NCBI GenBank assembly: GCA_013399895.1
Contig: VXBA01001478.1
Span: 100,950-164,949 of the forward strand
Length of the DNA: 64,000 nt
Direction: 5' to 3'
Source of the DNA: Serilophus lunatus
Lineage: Eukaryota > Chordata > Aves > Passeriformes > Eurylaimidae
Each line of letters starts with the position of its first letter. Positions within the stretch are counted from its first letter, which is position 1. This document shows positions 1-10,518 of this stretch, piece by piece. Both the position numbers and the translations under genes were made by a program. Under the pieces are notes generated by a model, which searched no databases, was not told the origin of the DNA, and worked only from the letters and a program-made list of their open reading frames with translations.

Positions 1-586
1 CATATTTTCTATAGAATAAAATATTTTCTTCTTATTTTAGAACCGAAAGTGTCTACATTGTATCCTTGCATTGTTCAGGAAAAGAAAAGAGACAGCAGGA
101 AGCAGCATAGAGTTATAATCCAATTCTACATTCTGGAAAGAAAAAGGTCTAACATCAGTTATGGTGTCAGAAGTAGTGTTTCTGGAAAGGGTAAGGATGG
201 GTTATAATTACCATCTTCAGTCCTCAGTAATAATACATCCACCGAGTAGCTCTCAGGCCAATTTTTTTTTCCAAATTTGCATTGTAAGCCTTCACATCAT
301 ACCACTTCCCACCATATCATATCATATACTAACTCTGAGTATTTCAAACCTTGAGCACTTTGTAAAGTATTTCTTTATTTATGATACATCTCATATTTTG
401 TTTTGCTTATTAGAAAATATCAGGAAAGTAATTTCTATCAACAGACACTTACTTGGCCTTTCTAGTTAGAGTATAGTACTTCAAGGATGCAGATATTTTG
501 TTTTTTCAGCCCTGTCATGGATTTAACCTGAAAAGTTTCCTAGGAGAGGGGTTTGTCTTTTAAAACCTTTTATTTGCTCTTCTCAG
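1..586. other. AT-rich stretch without a recognisable gene
   Basis: No splice-flanked open frame, repeat or RNA gene could be recognised here. A 102-codon plus-strand open frame (161-469) is rich in I, F, L, S and H codons, as expected from AT-rich noncoding DNA. The last 25 bases are pyrimidine-rich and end in CAG at 584-586, forming a strong potential splice acceptor for the next feature. Confidence 0.6.
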
Positions 587-655
587 GAGAGTGAATCAGA
601 CGAGATGGCTGGAGCCCCTTCTCGGGCCAACGGTTCAGCGGGACCGGGAATGTGA
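587..655 (+). CDS. candidate 3'-terminal coding exon (22 codons plus stop), unrecognised
   Basis: The candidate begins directly after a pyrimidine-rich tract ending TTGCTCTTCTCAG at 586. In the frame starting at 587 it reads 22 codons beginning ESESDEMAG and closing with TGA at 653-655. An acidic ESESDE run followed by a G/A/S/P-rich tail resembles a genuine protein C-terminus, but I do not recognise the protein. The remaining CpG-rich DNA would then be 3' UTR, and an AATAAA sits near 1333. Against it: 22 codons is short, no upstream exon is visible in the window, and frame choice rests only on the acceptor. An internal exon or noncoding transcript exon is equally possible. Confidence 0.18.
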   Translation, partial: ESESDEMAGAPSRANGSAGPGM

Positions 656-960
656 CTGGCAGGGGTTGTGGCCCCCACGGTGGAGCACGGTGGGCTGGTG
701 GTGCCACGTTCCCTCACCAAGCGTGGGGCCAGCTTCTGCCTCTGATGGCCTAGTAGGTGGGGAGTGCGGTGGGCAGAGATGGTCTGCTGCTTCTGTGGAA
801 CCCGTGCTCCATGCCATGCAGGTACTGCAGCTCCCCACCTGTTGCATGCCACCACAGTGGACGTGGCGCAGTCCGAGCTGCACGCGGGCTTTTCCCAGCC
901 GCCACGGCATGAGGCACCCACAGCACAGGCAGAAGGGGGTCAGGAATGCCACATTACAGA
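587..960. other. CpG-rich island-like block
   Basis: This block of about 370 bp is sharply GC-richer than its surroundings and contains about 18 CpG dinucleotides by eye, whereas flanking kilobases have very few. All three plus-strand frames and the minus strand show fairly long open frames (112-145 codons). That is the usual consequence of high GC rather than proof of coding. Possible identities are a small orphan CpG island, a GC-rich terminal exon with its 3' UTR (see 587-655), a retroposed fragment, or an LTR I do not recognise. The edges are abrupt: AT-rich DNA resumes at about 975. Confidence 0.6.
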
Positions 961-3026
961 TCCTAAGCCCAACCTTTTCATTATAATTTTTCATACAATT
1001 ATGCGTGGGTTCTTGTTAAAGATTCTATCTGTCTTTTACTGCCTCTGGCTGTCATGTGGACAAAAATTCTCAGTCATAATGCAAAAGACTTTCCAGACCC
1101 AGAAGTTAATGACCATAGTGATAACTGCTATTTATGCCTTCTACTCCCCAAAACCTCTGATGCATCAGAGACATCTGCGAATTGAGAAAGGCATATGCTG
1201 AAGCATGTGGTAGCAGCAGCTTACGGGTAGCAGCATGATGATAGATTTTGGACCTTTTTACCTTAAGGATCAGTCTTTTCCAGATTTCCCAAGTGTTTAC
1301 ATTTGTCTGACTTTACAATGGCTTACTTCAAAATAAATTTGGTGATCATATACCTATCCTAAAAAAAGAATCTAAGTAACAGTACAGCATGGCATCTTTG
1401 TTCACTGTTTCCATAAAAAAACTTAAAGGTGGTGTAAATAGAGGGACTGGCAGGCACTCTCATTCTAGTCTACTTTTAAATAATGAGGGCAGAACTGTAG
1501 CAAAATTAAACTGGATGTGAAAATATGGATTGTTCTGACTGCCCCATTTTCTGATGTCTCCCTTTTAGCACACTCTTCTAAGAGACAAAACATTCCTATA
1601 TGATGTGAGATCTTTCAGCTTGAATGCATAATTTATCTATACATTTCCTATTTCAGAATCTATTGTTTTGAAGAAATCTCTTGTTCAAATATTTTTTAAA
1701 AAATCTTCCTTAAATTATCTGCTGCATTTCAGGATTAACCCTCAAAGTACTCTGCCATTCATATTTCACACAGCAATCAATGATTGCTGCTCATTTGCAT
1801 TTCCTGCCAAAGCGCTACACTCTGCTCAGACTGAGACTAGTCAGGACCCTAAGATGGTGACAGCTGCTGGGAATCTTATTCTGCAAACTGAATAGCTGAA
1901 TAGTATTCTATCAGCTAACAGCACACAGTCTTCTGAGAATTTATTTGAATATAGATAGTGATAGCACATTTCCTTGTAACCCATATGTACTTCACAATAT
2001 GCTAAGTTTGTTCTTACTGCAATTATTATAGATGCTTGCATTTCTTTAAGTTCATACAGATTCTTACAGGATCAGGATTTAAGTTAAAAATTAAGTAGTC
2101 AAGGAAGGTCTTTAACTGGTTGACATCAGCTAATGTAGTAAATGCTTTTGTCCAGAATAAATAATGATAATTCAGGAAGCCAGAATATGCCTACTCCAGA
2201 GTCAGAGAGTCAGAACATTTTCTAAAATAGGCAATAAAACTATGTATATCACAACAGCCACAAAATGACTCCTTTCATAAACCAATCAATCTTTAGATTA
2301 GAACTTGTTACATTTCTTACCTTTACTATTTTTGCTGGAATTCTCTTCTACACTTCACTGCCTTACAGTATAGATCTCTTCAGCCTTACGGAATTTTTTT
2401 TATTTATTTTTTTTTAAAGCTAAACAGCTCCTATCATTCATCCTCACGCCAAAAACATGGAGACTATTTACAAGCAGCATTCACTAGCTTCCAGTCCTTG
2501 CTCTACAATCTAAAGAAGTCAATTTAATCTCATGCTGTAAGATAGGTATTTTCTATTGATTCTGGTACCTTTCTCTGTTTTCTTTTAGAAAATACATGAT
2601 CAGCCTCCATATATTATGGTGCTTGCTAGCATACTTAGTATGGGATGCTTTATAGAACAGCCAAACCAGTATTTTACCCTCAAATCTGCACAAGTAGCTT
2701 AATTTGACTCCCTTAAGAGAGAGAAATCTGAGTGTTTTACAACAGTTGATCAATGAGATCAATGGTATATATCAATGAGAACCATCTGATTTTCTGATCC
2801 GGCCAGAGGGAAGCAGGAATAAGGAAAGACAGTGTAACTGTTACATCCTGTGTTAAACTTCAGAAAGTATAGAGACTTTGGGACATTTCTTAAACTCAGT
2901 TTGAAATTATAACCTTACTGTTACATGTGCCTCCAAAATTTAAACCAAGTCACAGAAACGACCCAGGCAGAAAGAAGCTGAAACCACATCATCCTCCCCA
3001 CACTGACCCTTGCCTTGCATGCTCAG
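961..3026. other. AT-rich stretch without a recognisable gene
   Basis: I see only short chance open frames (up to 75 codons) and a T-rich run at about 2394-2417. An AATAAA hexamer lies near 1333, 3' of the CpG-rich block. No repeat family was recognised. Confidence 0.6.
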
Positions 3027-3084
3027 CACTGGGGGTATGGTCCATTACATAGGGGAGAGCAACAAGCAGCCAGAAGCTGGAAAG
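3027..3084 (+). other. weak candidate internal exon (58 bp)
   Basis: The segment is preceded by a C/T-biased stretch ending GCATGCTCAG at 3026 and followed by GTAAGC at 3085, a good donor. Two of three frames are open; the frame starting at 3028 reads 19 whole codons (TGGMVHYIGE and onward). The upstream pyrimidine tract is interrupted by purines. A segment this short is often open by chance, so this is only a splice-signal candidate. Confidence 0.1.
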
Positions 3085-3470
3085 GTAAGCATAAACAAAT
3101 ACAACAAGAGACAAAAGAACTGCAGCTAGCTTGTATTAATTCTCAATGTCTTTTGTATTGATGCAAGTAAGTATTTTATTATTGGTTTTCGGCTCAATCT
3201 TTAACAGCTTGGGGGAGGGCAGTTGTTTTGGGTTTTTTTTTTAAACAAGGCAAGTTTTGAAAAAGGAGCATCACACTTGAAAGTAATTGAAAAGCCGAGA
3301 GGAATATCTTTCTCTAATTTAATTTGGTTAATTTGTCAGGGAAAGGGTTAATGCTTAAGCAGGTACACAACAGCCTATGAAGCAGCAGAATCACATAATT
3401 AAGTAGGTTGGAAAAGATCCTTGAGATCATCAAGTCCAACCCATGACCTAACACCACCTCATCAACTAAA

Positions 3471-3752
3471 TCATGTCACTAAGTGCCACATTTTTTTAAA
3501 CATTTCCAGGAATGGTGACTCCATCACATCCCTGGGCAGCCCATTCCAATAGTCAGTCACTCTTTCTGTGAAGAATTTTTTCTTAATGTCCAGCCTAAAC
3601 TTCCCCTGGTGCAGTTTAAGGTTATGTCCTCTTGTTCTATCACTGGTTGCCTGGGAGAAGAGACCAACACCTACCTGGCTACAACCTCCTTTCAGGTAGT
3701 TGTAAAAAGTGATAAGGTCTGCCCTGAGTCTCCTCTTCTCCAGCCTAAGCAA
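3471..3752 (-). pseudogene. CR1 ORF2 C-terminal remnant
   Basis: The minus-strand open frame of 93 codons includes LEKRRLRADLITFYNYLKGG, TSDRTRGHNLKLHQGKFRLD and FFTERVTDYWNGLPRDV. These blocks recur in the other CR1 copies in this window (60117-60464 and 63681-63989), which supports the assignment. In the family, ORF2 encodes endonuclease and reverse transcriptase; this piece lies C-terminal to the catalytic core, so no active-site residues are expected. The upstream part of ORF2 continues in other frames after the duplication, so the gene is frameshifted and non-functional. Confidence 0.88.
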
Positions 3753-4198
3753 CCCCAGCTCCCTCAGCTGCTATTCATAGGGCTTGTGTTCCAGACCACT
3801 CATCAGCCTTGTTGCCTTACTTGGGATGCATCTGAGCATCTCAACACCCTTCCCAAATTGAGGGGTCCAGAACTGGACACAGTATTCAAGATGCGGCCTA
3901 ACCAGTGCTGAAGGATCACTTCACCTAACCAGGTGAAGGATCACTTCCCTAGTCCTGCNTGCCCTGAGTCTCCTCTTCTCCAGCCTAAGCAACCCCAGCT
4001 CCCTCAGCTGCTATTCATAGGGCTTGTGTTCCAGACCACTCATCAGCCTTGTTGCCTTACTTGGGATGCATCTGAGCATCTCAACACCCTTCCCAAATTG
4101 AGGGGTCCAGAACTGGACACAGTATTCAAGATGCGGCCTAACCAGTGCTGAAGGATCACTTCACCTAACCAGGTGAAGGATCACTTCCCTAGTCCTGC
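3720..4198 (+). repeat. perfect 239-bp tandem duplication flanking a single N (probable assembly artefact)
   Basis: Bases 3720-3958 and 3960-4198 are identical over their full length with a period of exactly 240, and the only base between them is an N at 3959. The duplicated segment is interior CR1 sequence. Absence of any mismatch in an otherwise decayed element, and the N exactly at the junction, point to two contig ends that overlapped but were not merged. A recent genuine duplication cannot be excluded from sequence alone. Confidence 0.95.
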
Positions 4199-4349
4199 TG
4201 GCCACGCTATTCCTGATACAGGCCAAGATGTCATCCTGGGCACACTGTTGGTGGATGTTCAGCTGGCTGTCGACTAGCACCCCCAGGACCCTTTCTGCCC
4301 GGCTGCTCTGTCCCAAGCCTGTAGTTCTGCATGGGGTTGTTGTGGCCAA
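4161..4349 (-). pseudogene. CR1 ORF2 remnant, upstream segment
   Basis: This 62-codon minus-strand frame contains RVLGVLVDSQLNIHQQCAQ and ILACIRNSVASRTREVIL. It matches the equivalent block of the better-preserved copy at 44651-45349 (RDLGVLVDSQLNTSQQCAR, ILACIRNCMASRSREVIL). In an intact CR1 this segment lies just upstream of the piece at 3471-3752. Here the two are separated by the duplicated 239 bp and are in different frames. Non-functional. Confidence 0.87.
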
Positions 4350-4735
4350 AGTGCAAGAGCTGGCACTTGGACTTGTTATATCTCATATTGTTGGATTTGG
4401 CCTATCTATCCAGCTTGTCAAGGTCTCACTGCAGAGCCCTCCTACTTTCTAACAGATCAATACTTGCTCACAACTTGGTTTCATCTGCAAACTTACTAAT
4501 GGTAGACTCAATCCCCTCATCCAGATCATCAATAAAGACGTTAAACAGGGCTGGGCCCAACACTGATCCCTGGGTGATGCCACTAGTGACTGGCTGCCAG
4601 CTGGATGTTGCACCGTTCACCACCACCCTCTGGGGCTGTCCATGCAGTCAGTTCTTAAACCAGTGTAGAGTGCTCCTGTCCAAGACGTGGGCTGCCAGCT
4701 TTTCCAGGAGCATGCTGTGTGGGGAACAGACTGAA

Positions 4736-7700
4736 CTTTAAATACTGTCCTACAAAGGTATTTCGTGGGAACAAAGGGAAACTTACTGCAAAAGCATAAT
4801 TTAAAGTCCTAGAAATAAAATACTTGAAATACATCGGCTTTGGGCAAGTCCTTTCATGTATGTTTAAATTATCTATGGACCCAAGTAAAGTCTCCAGAGG
4901 GGGCTTGCAGGCTTTGCAATGAATGTTCAAGACCTGTTTTAACACTGTGAACAAGAACTAGGACAGGCCTGGTTGTAAGGTTTTCAACTGTGTGTAATAA
5001 ACAATGTCATTACTCCCTACAGCAAAAAGTTAAGTCTCCTGCTGCATCTTGACTCTCTCTCTGTAGTTAAAAGAGCAACTCAGAGCAGGAAGCTAACCTA
5101 GGTGCTGTGAGCCAGCACCTAGACTTTTTCTCTCCACTCCTTTCATTAACCTACTGGTGTAGGCACCTATGACTATCCCAGAGCAAACCTCACCCATGCC
5201 TCAAAGAATCATTTGATAATTTTCCCTGTGTTCAAGTTCAAATTTTTGCCGAGATTATTAATGGAAATTTTACATTACATCAGTTGCAAGACTGATCTTG
5301 AAGGTATTCCATTAATATTTCCCCTTTAACAAAATCCATTATTATTCTCTGCTTTAGCCGGTTCCACACTTCCTTATAATTCCTGTACCATTCTTCATCT
5401 TCAGTAGTTTAACAACTAATTGCCTGGATAATGTAGTATATTTATTTATCTAAACTTATTTAAAAAAAAGACAACAGGTTAACTAGGCTTGCTCCACTTT
5501 TGGGGAATTGTATGTTTAATTTTAACCATTTTTCTAGTTGATTTCTAAGAAGTTCTTGTTTTCTGCTGTCCTGAAACACTTTAAGTAGTGGTTTTTTTCT
5601 CCAAGAAAACTTCACAAAGCCTTGCAGGTTACTGAGCTCAAACCAATAGATCTGCAGTAACATGACAAGTTTTTGCCCATTCTCTCCGATTGAAATTTGA
5701 CTGCATTCAGATTTTTGAGTTCTATGTTCAGTATAATAAAGTAGAGGAACCAGAGGGAATATTATCCACCTTTTTGAGCACATAGGCTGCATTTACACCA
5801 ATAATGAGAGTAAACTTTAAATAGTTACCCTAGGCTCACTTTTTGTGAGTCAGAGTTAAGGACCCACATTTCTCAGATTAATGGTCAGAAATACTGAGCA
5901 AGAAACATCCTGTAGGTATAGTCTATTCACCTTGACAGCTCAGTTTATACTTGATAATTCTCTGTATCTATGTCTTTGTTCAGTGCTAGATTATTTCTCT
6001 TGCATTTATAAAAGTGTGAACTACGTTTTTCAGCAACATAAAATTCCAGGAATGACATACATTAAGAGAAAATATTAAGTGGAGGAGAGCTATATTTTGC
6101 CAGCAGATTGCAGCATAAGAAGAACAATAAAAAATTGAGTAAATTGCTGGTAGTGTGCCAGTGTAACAGTGAAGCATGTTGTCACAATCCTCACCTCTCT
6201 CATAGTTTGATGACCCAAAAAACCTGAAGCCTTTATCTCTGTCCTTGCTATTGTCCAGACTGCCCTGCAATTCTGGCACACTGTCAGGAATGATGAAGCT
6301 TACGTCCCTCTCTCACCCTAATGTTGCCCTGCTCCTTTCATTGGTACATCACTCAGTTTTGCAAGATACAAGACAGTCAGCACCATTTCCGCCACACACA
6401 GAAGCCTGAAAACCCAGCCTTTCCTCACACACTCTTCCCTACTTCATGAAGTTCAGAGCAGCCTGAAAAGACCCTGCATTATAGAAAAGCTTCACTTTGC
6501 ATAAGGATAATAAAACGTGGATAAAACAAGCATGAGCAATATGTAGGACACAGATAAAGGAGACTCAGACACCTAGAGGGGACTCTGTCAGTGCAGGTAG
6601 ACCTGCAATGGTAGCTTGCTCAGGAACAGGAAGACCTGATACGGTTGTGAATGTGATTCCTGAACATGATGGTTCTTTAAAAATAGCCTACCAGTGCATC
6701 AGGAATATTTTTACAGAAATAAGGATTTTTTAACTCTTAGCTATGTAGTCAAAGGGGAAAAAACAGTGTTTAAATATGCCAAAAAAAATAACAGAATTTG
6801 TACGTGTTATTAAAAAAAACAGCTAATAATACCAACAGCTGGATAGGTACAAAATAAGATGCAGATGGGAATCTAAAACAGAATTTCTTATCTTTTTAGT
6901 GCTTGACTTCACAATCTTAATACTGCAGGTTTTGAATGCATAATGTCCTTGTTGTGTTTTAAGAACACTACAGCCAGAGAAAAAACATCACACAGACAAC
7001 TAATCAGTAGGGTCAAAAGTTGGGTTATCACTTAATTTTACATTTTCATAGAGACGCTCTTCTTTTTGTTAAAGTGTTTGCTATGTGGAATGCAGAAAAA
7101 TACCTCAAACACATGAACCTACCAGCAGCCCCTACTTTTTATTTATCATTTTTCAGGAAGGAATGGTTGTAAAGGGGCTTTTTCTGACTGCTTGAAAACA
7201 GAATTTACATAGAGATTAATACTCTTGAGACATTCCACGAGACACAAATCTGTTTAATTGGTTTCTCTTGACTGTAATCGTTCTATCCAAGATAATTTTT
7301 TTCAGCTCCTGAAAAATTACAGACAAAAAAATTCCAGTTTGTAATCATCTTGCTGAACCTCTATTAATTTTCTATTGATGCATTCTTATTGGCTGAAAGT
7401 GCAGCCTGCTCTGTGAAGTTATAAGCAAAAAAAAAAAAAAAAGAAAGAATAATTTCTACAAAGCAGTGGCAGATATGAATGACTGGATAGATGCTGTGCA
7501 AACCTCCATGCTGGTAACTGCCACCAGCTGACTCAGAAGCTGTCAAAAGCTTCTAATCTTCTTCACTTGTGCTTCATTTGCTGCCACATTTTTGCTTCAT
7601 GGTGAAATCTTGACAAGGCATTGCTGTGGCTTTGTTTCAATTAAGTTTATACACTGATCCAGCTATACCACAGCTTTGGCAGATTCTAAAATATACCACA

Positions 7701-9221
7701 TTCCCCCATATCCCTAGTGATTTTACAGTCTTCATAATGTTCGGATCTTATCAGCCAGTGAATTTCATCTCCTCAGATAAGGGAAACTTTCCATTCCTTC
7801 CTGTTCTTTGCAACCAAACACTCCTTTTTATCATGATTTTCAAACCTTCAACTTCAGAGCATTTATACTGAGGTCAGTGAATTTGTCATCTTTTCTTCTA
7901 CAGAGATGCTCCGGTGCATCCTAAAGGAACTACCAAATAGTTCACAGAGGACACAAAACACTAAAACTCTGCTATAGCATTTTTTTGCAAGGTTGTCATT
8001 CTAGGAAACTTCTTGCATGACATTTATTCAATCAAATTATAATTGACTTCTCTTACCCTAACCCCATCAAGAGCAAAATATTAAAGTTATGTGATAAAGT
8101 GAAAGAGTTGATATATAAGTATCATGCATTTTAAAAATTATTTGTTAATCTGTCAGTTGTGGGGTTTCCTGTCTGTGGAAAAGATAAATATTTTGTTGCA
8201 AATACAAGGACTGAAGTTGCAAATTTTGCTTGTCACTTCAAAGTCACAATATATGATATATTAACCTTTCAGCCCATAAGAATTTACCTATGTACTGACT
8301 CTAAATGACAACAGTAAACATCATATTTTTGTCAAAAAATAATTTGTTGCTGAGTGCAATGCACAATGAGGCCAGTCAAAGGGAAATTAAGGGGTAATGA
8401 CTTTCTTCTTAACATGCCTCTTAATTAAAGTCAATTTTAAAAAAAGTTTGTAACTGAAGTATTCATTACAGAAATAATAGTCTAACTAGAAAATATTCAG
8501 TGAAGATACATTTTAACCTATTCTGTGATGTTTGTACAGCTGCTTAATCCTGTAATTGACATCAGGTCTTCTTGCTGATCTGAGAAAATTCAGCTTAGGT
8601 AAGAAAGGGTCTTTTTCAGTCTTCTTTCAAGACACAAAGCTGGAGAAAAGTGTATTCATGACAGATGTTTGAAGTTGCATGCAGGAGTTAAATCCTGTTA
8701 ACAAATAATGAAAAGTAGGTTTATATCCCATAAACCACACTTAGTTTCTTTTAATGCTTATAAACTGTTTACTGAAATAGTAGCGTTTCTGTGAAACATT
8801 TCTTTTTAGGAAAAAATCTGAAAGGTAATGCTTTTTCCCTAATAAGCTTTTTGCTTAGTTATGGTACAGCACTGCTGATGTTGGAGGTTTAAAACTGAGT
8901 AACAATAAGATTTTATTAATGTTAGTAACAGTGTTCCTAGTAAAAAAAGATGGAATTGATGGATAATCATGATTTTTTACACCACTTGTTCAGTGACTCC
9001 ATTATCTCTGTGAGCACAGAATAAGACTGGCTTTTAGGCACACATAAGAAGCCCAAGTTTATCAACACCAAAGGGGATGCTATGGTAATTTCATTCTCAA
9101 CACTCAGTCCTCATTTCTCACATCATAGGGTTTTTAGGCGTAGAAGTAATCAGGTTTGTTGTGGTTTTTTAAAGTCAGATTAGTTCCTTAATTCCCAGTT
9201 CACCTAACTTGAACAGACTTG
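4736..9221. other. AT-rich stretch without a recognisable gene
   Basis: Both strands hold only chance-length open frames (up to 110 codons at 5460-5792 on the minus strand, rich in K, F, L and S). There is a poly-A run near 7427-7442. No repeat family, RNA gene or well-supported exon was recognised. Confidence 0.6.
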
Positions 9222-9241
9222 TGCTGACACAGCATAAAAGG
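9222..9241 (+). promoter_or_regulatory. possible Maf recognition element next to a TATA-like box
   Basis: TGCTGACACAGCA at 9222-9234 differs at one central base from the palindromic Maf recognition element TGCTGACTCAGCA. It is followed immediately by ATAAAAGG, which resembles a TATA box. The following 250 bp are GC-richer than the surroundings and include several CAGC/GCTG motifs. This is motif matching only; no transcript is known from the sequence, and such matches occur by chance in 64 kb. Confidence 0.15.
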
Positions 9242-9541
9242 GAGGTGCTGCAAGAGGGAAGGAAGAAAAATAAAAGTCAACAGGCACTGAAACAACACTT
9301 TGTACCATGAAGCTACAGCTCAAATCAGGAGCAGCTTGATTTCTCTAGAGTAGAGAATGAGCAGCAGCTGTAATTACTGCCTCTAAGTACAAACGCTCCC
9401 TCACTCCCCTGCCTTGGAGAGGCTGAGCTGCTGCTGGCCATTTAAGACAATTCACAGTTCCCTTGCCAGCGTAAACAGTTATATCAAATAATACCTCTCA
9501 CCTCTCCCTTTTTAAGAAGAGTTTCTTTTTTAACCTACATC

Positions 9542-9970
9542 ATGTCAGTGATCTGGCATACATCAGGGGCTTGCAAAGCACACACAGAACTGAATGGACT
9601 GCAAACTGCAGAGCAGGCACAGAAAGGCATCTTGTTGAGATGTAGCCAAAGGCTTGTGTGGCTACAGGCAATAATAGAGAATGGCAAGAGCTGGGTCAAG
9701 TGTCCCAAATATTCCCCGCTGAAAAGGGCTTTGTACATCTATGTACATTTCCACTGTTTTTTTCACTTGTGGTCCGGATATCTGTCCTACTTTGATTTAA
9801 CTATTTCTGTTTGCAGAATTAAGCTGTTACATTATCCTCACCCATTTGATTTTACTTTGCTTCTAAGATTTGTAAGCACATTTTCAAGGACAGGCCTGGC
9901 TCCACTGCATGAAAACAGGGAAAATCTGCTAGGCAGACAAAAATGTAGGCCAAGGGCAGATATCTTCTAA
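9542..9970 (+). CDS. 142-codon open frame, unrecognised, weak
   Basis: This is the longest ATG-initiated frame in the left third of the window that does not run through a microsatellite or repeat. The first 60 residues are mixed in composition (for example TAEQAQKGILLRCSQRLVWL); the middle is aromatic and hydrophobic and could pass for a membrane segment. I recognise no domain. It lies 300 bp downstream of the possible Maf/TATA pair, and the start has no particularly strong context. A chance open frame is the likeliest explanation; it is listed so that it can be tested. Confidence 0.1.
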   Translation: MSVIWHTSGACKAHTELNGLQTAEQAQKGILLRCSQRLVWLQAIIENGKSWVKCPKYSPLKRALYIYVHFHCFFHLWSGYLSYFDLTISVCRIKLLHYPHPFDFTLLLRFVSTFSRTGLAPLHENRENLLGRQKCRPRADIF

Positions 9971-10198
9971 GTAGGTTTGGTCATAGGCCTCCTGGTACCC
10001 AGAGCATTCTTCACAAGTTAGTTTTATCATGTTCTCATCTCTTCCTAGTTTATTTCATTTTTCTGTGCAAGCCTCAACAACACTGATAGAAATATAGGTA
10101 AAATAGGATCCCAAACTATGCAGGACTACATGAATTTTATTTACTGCCACTTCTGAAGTCTGTACCAAAAAATCTTCTTGCTATTGACCAAGCAGAAA

Positions 10199-10238
10199 TT
10201 TCCACTCATGTCGTAATTTTTCCACTCATGTCAAATTT
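10199..10238 (+). repeat. 20-bp tandem duplication
   Basis: TTTCCACTCATGTC occurs twice at a period of 20 bp, with the copies diverging at their last few bases. It looks like a small local slippage duplication. Confidence 0.7.
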
Positions 10239-10464
10239 TTTTTTGTCATGATTTTTTTAGTCTCAGCAAATACTTTACATGCTATAGGACTAGAATGCAG
10301 CATATTTTCTCCATTTGAATTTGAAAGGCTAATTCATTAGCACATTACGCCTACATCAAAACATTCATCTTCAGAGGTGTTAAAAAGTCATCTGCCTGTT
10401 TTGTAGAATTTTTAATTCTGTATCATCTTTATCCATATTAAGGGAGAATTTTCTTTCATGCCAA

Positions 10465-10517
<53 letters not shown>

Positions 10518-10518
10518 T
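10465..10518 (+). repeat. (AT)6-(GT)17 compound microsatellite
   Basis: Six AT units (10465-10476) are followed by 17 uninterrupted GT units (10477-10510), then one AT and a few more GT units. Alternating purine-pyrimidine DNA of this kind can adopt Z-DNA and is usually length-polymorphic. A 164-codon frame starting at 10458 begins with the ICVCVCVC translation of this tract and is not a gene. Confidence 0.97.

Larger units (their letters stand above)
3386..4735 (-). mobile_element. CR1 LINE fragment, 3' end at left, 5'-truncated, internally duplicated
   Basis: A non-LTR retrotransposon fragment in minus orientation. Its 3' end is at the left: a CAGAATCAC tail, then AGGTTGGAAAAGATCC and ATCAAGTCCAACCC, hallmarks of the CR1 3' UTR complement. 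Rightward it runs through the ORF2 C-terminus and further into the reverse-transcriptase region, to about 4735. Like most avian CR1 copies it lacks its 5' portion. The reading frame is broken by indels, so it is a dead copy. It carries a perfect 239-bp direct duplication around a single N at 3959, listed separately. A short extra segment at about 3911-3935 creates a second copy of GAAGGATCACTTC inside each half. Confidence 0.93.

Noticed and set aside
591..986. 131-codon frame and several overlapping frames on both strands in the CpG-rich block
   Set aside because: High GC removes stop codons in all frames. W/C/P/H-rich translations without domain patterns argue against coding, apart from the short acceptor-linked candidate listed.
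764..1201. 145-codon plus-strand frame
   Set aside because: It runs from CpG-rich into AT-rich DNA with an abrupt change in composition; no conserved motif. In the same frame as the 587-655 candidate but separated from it by a stop.
3933..4151. 72-codon frame containing an X
   Set aside because: It spans the N in the duplicated CR1 segment and is read on the strand opposite to CR1 coding; artefact.
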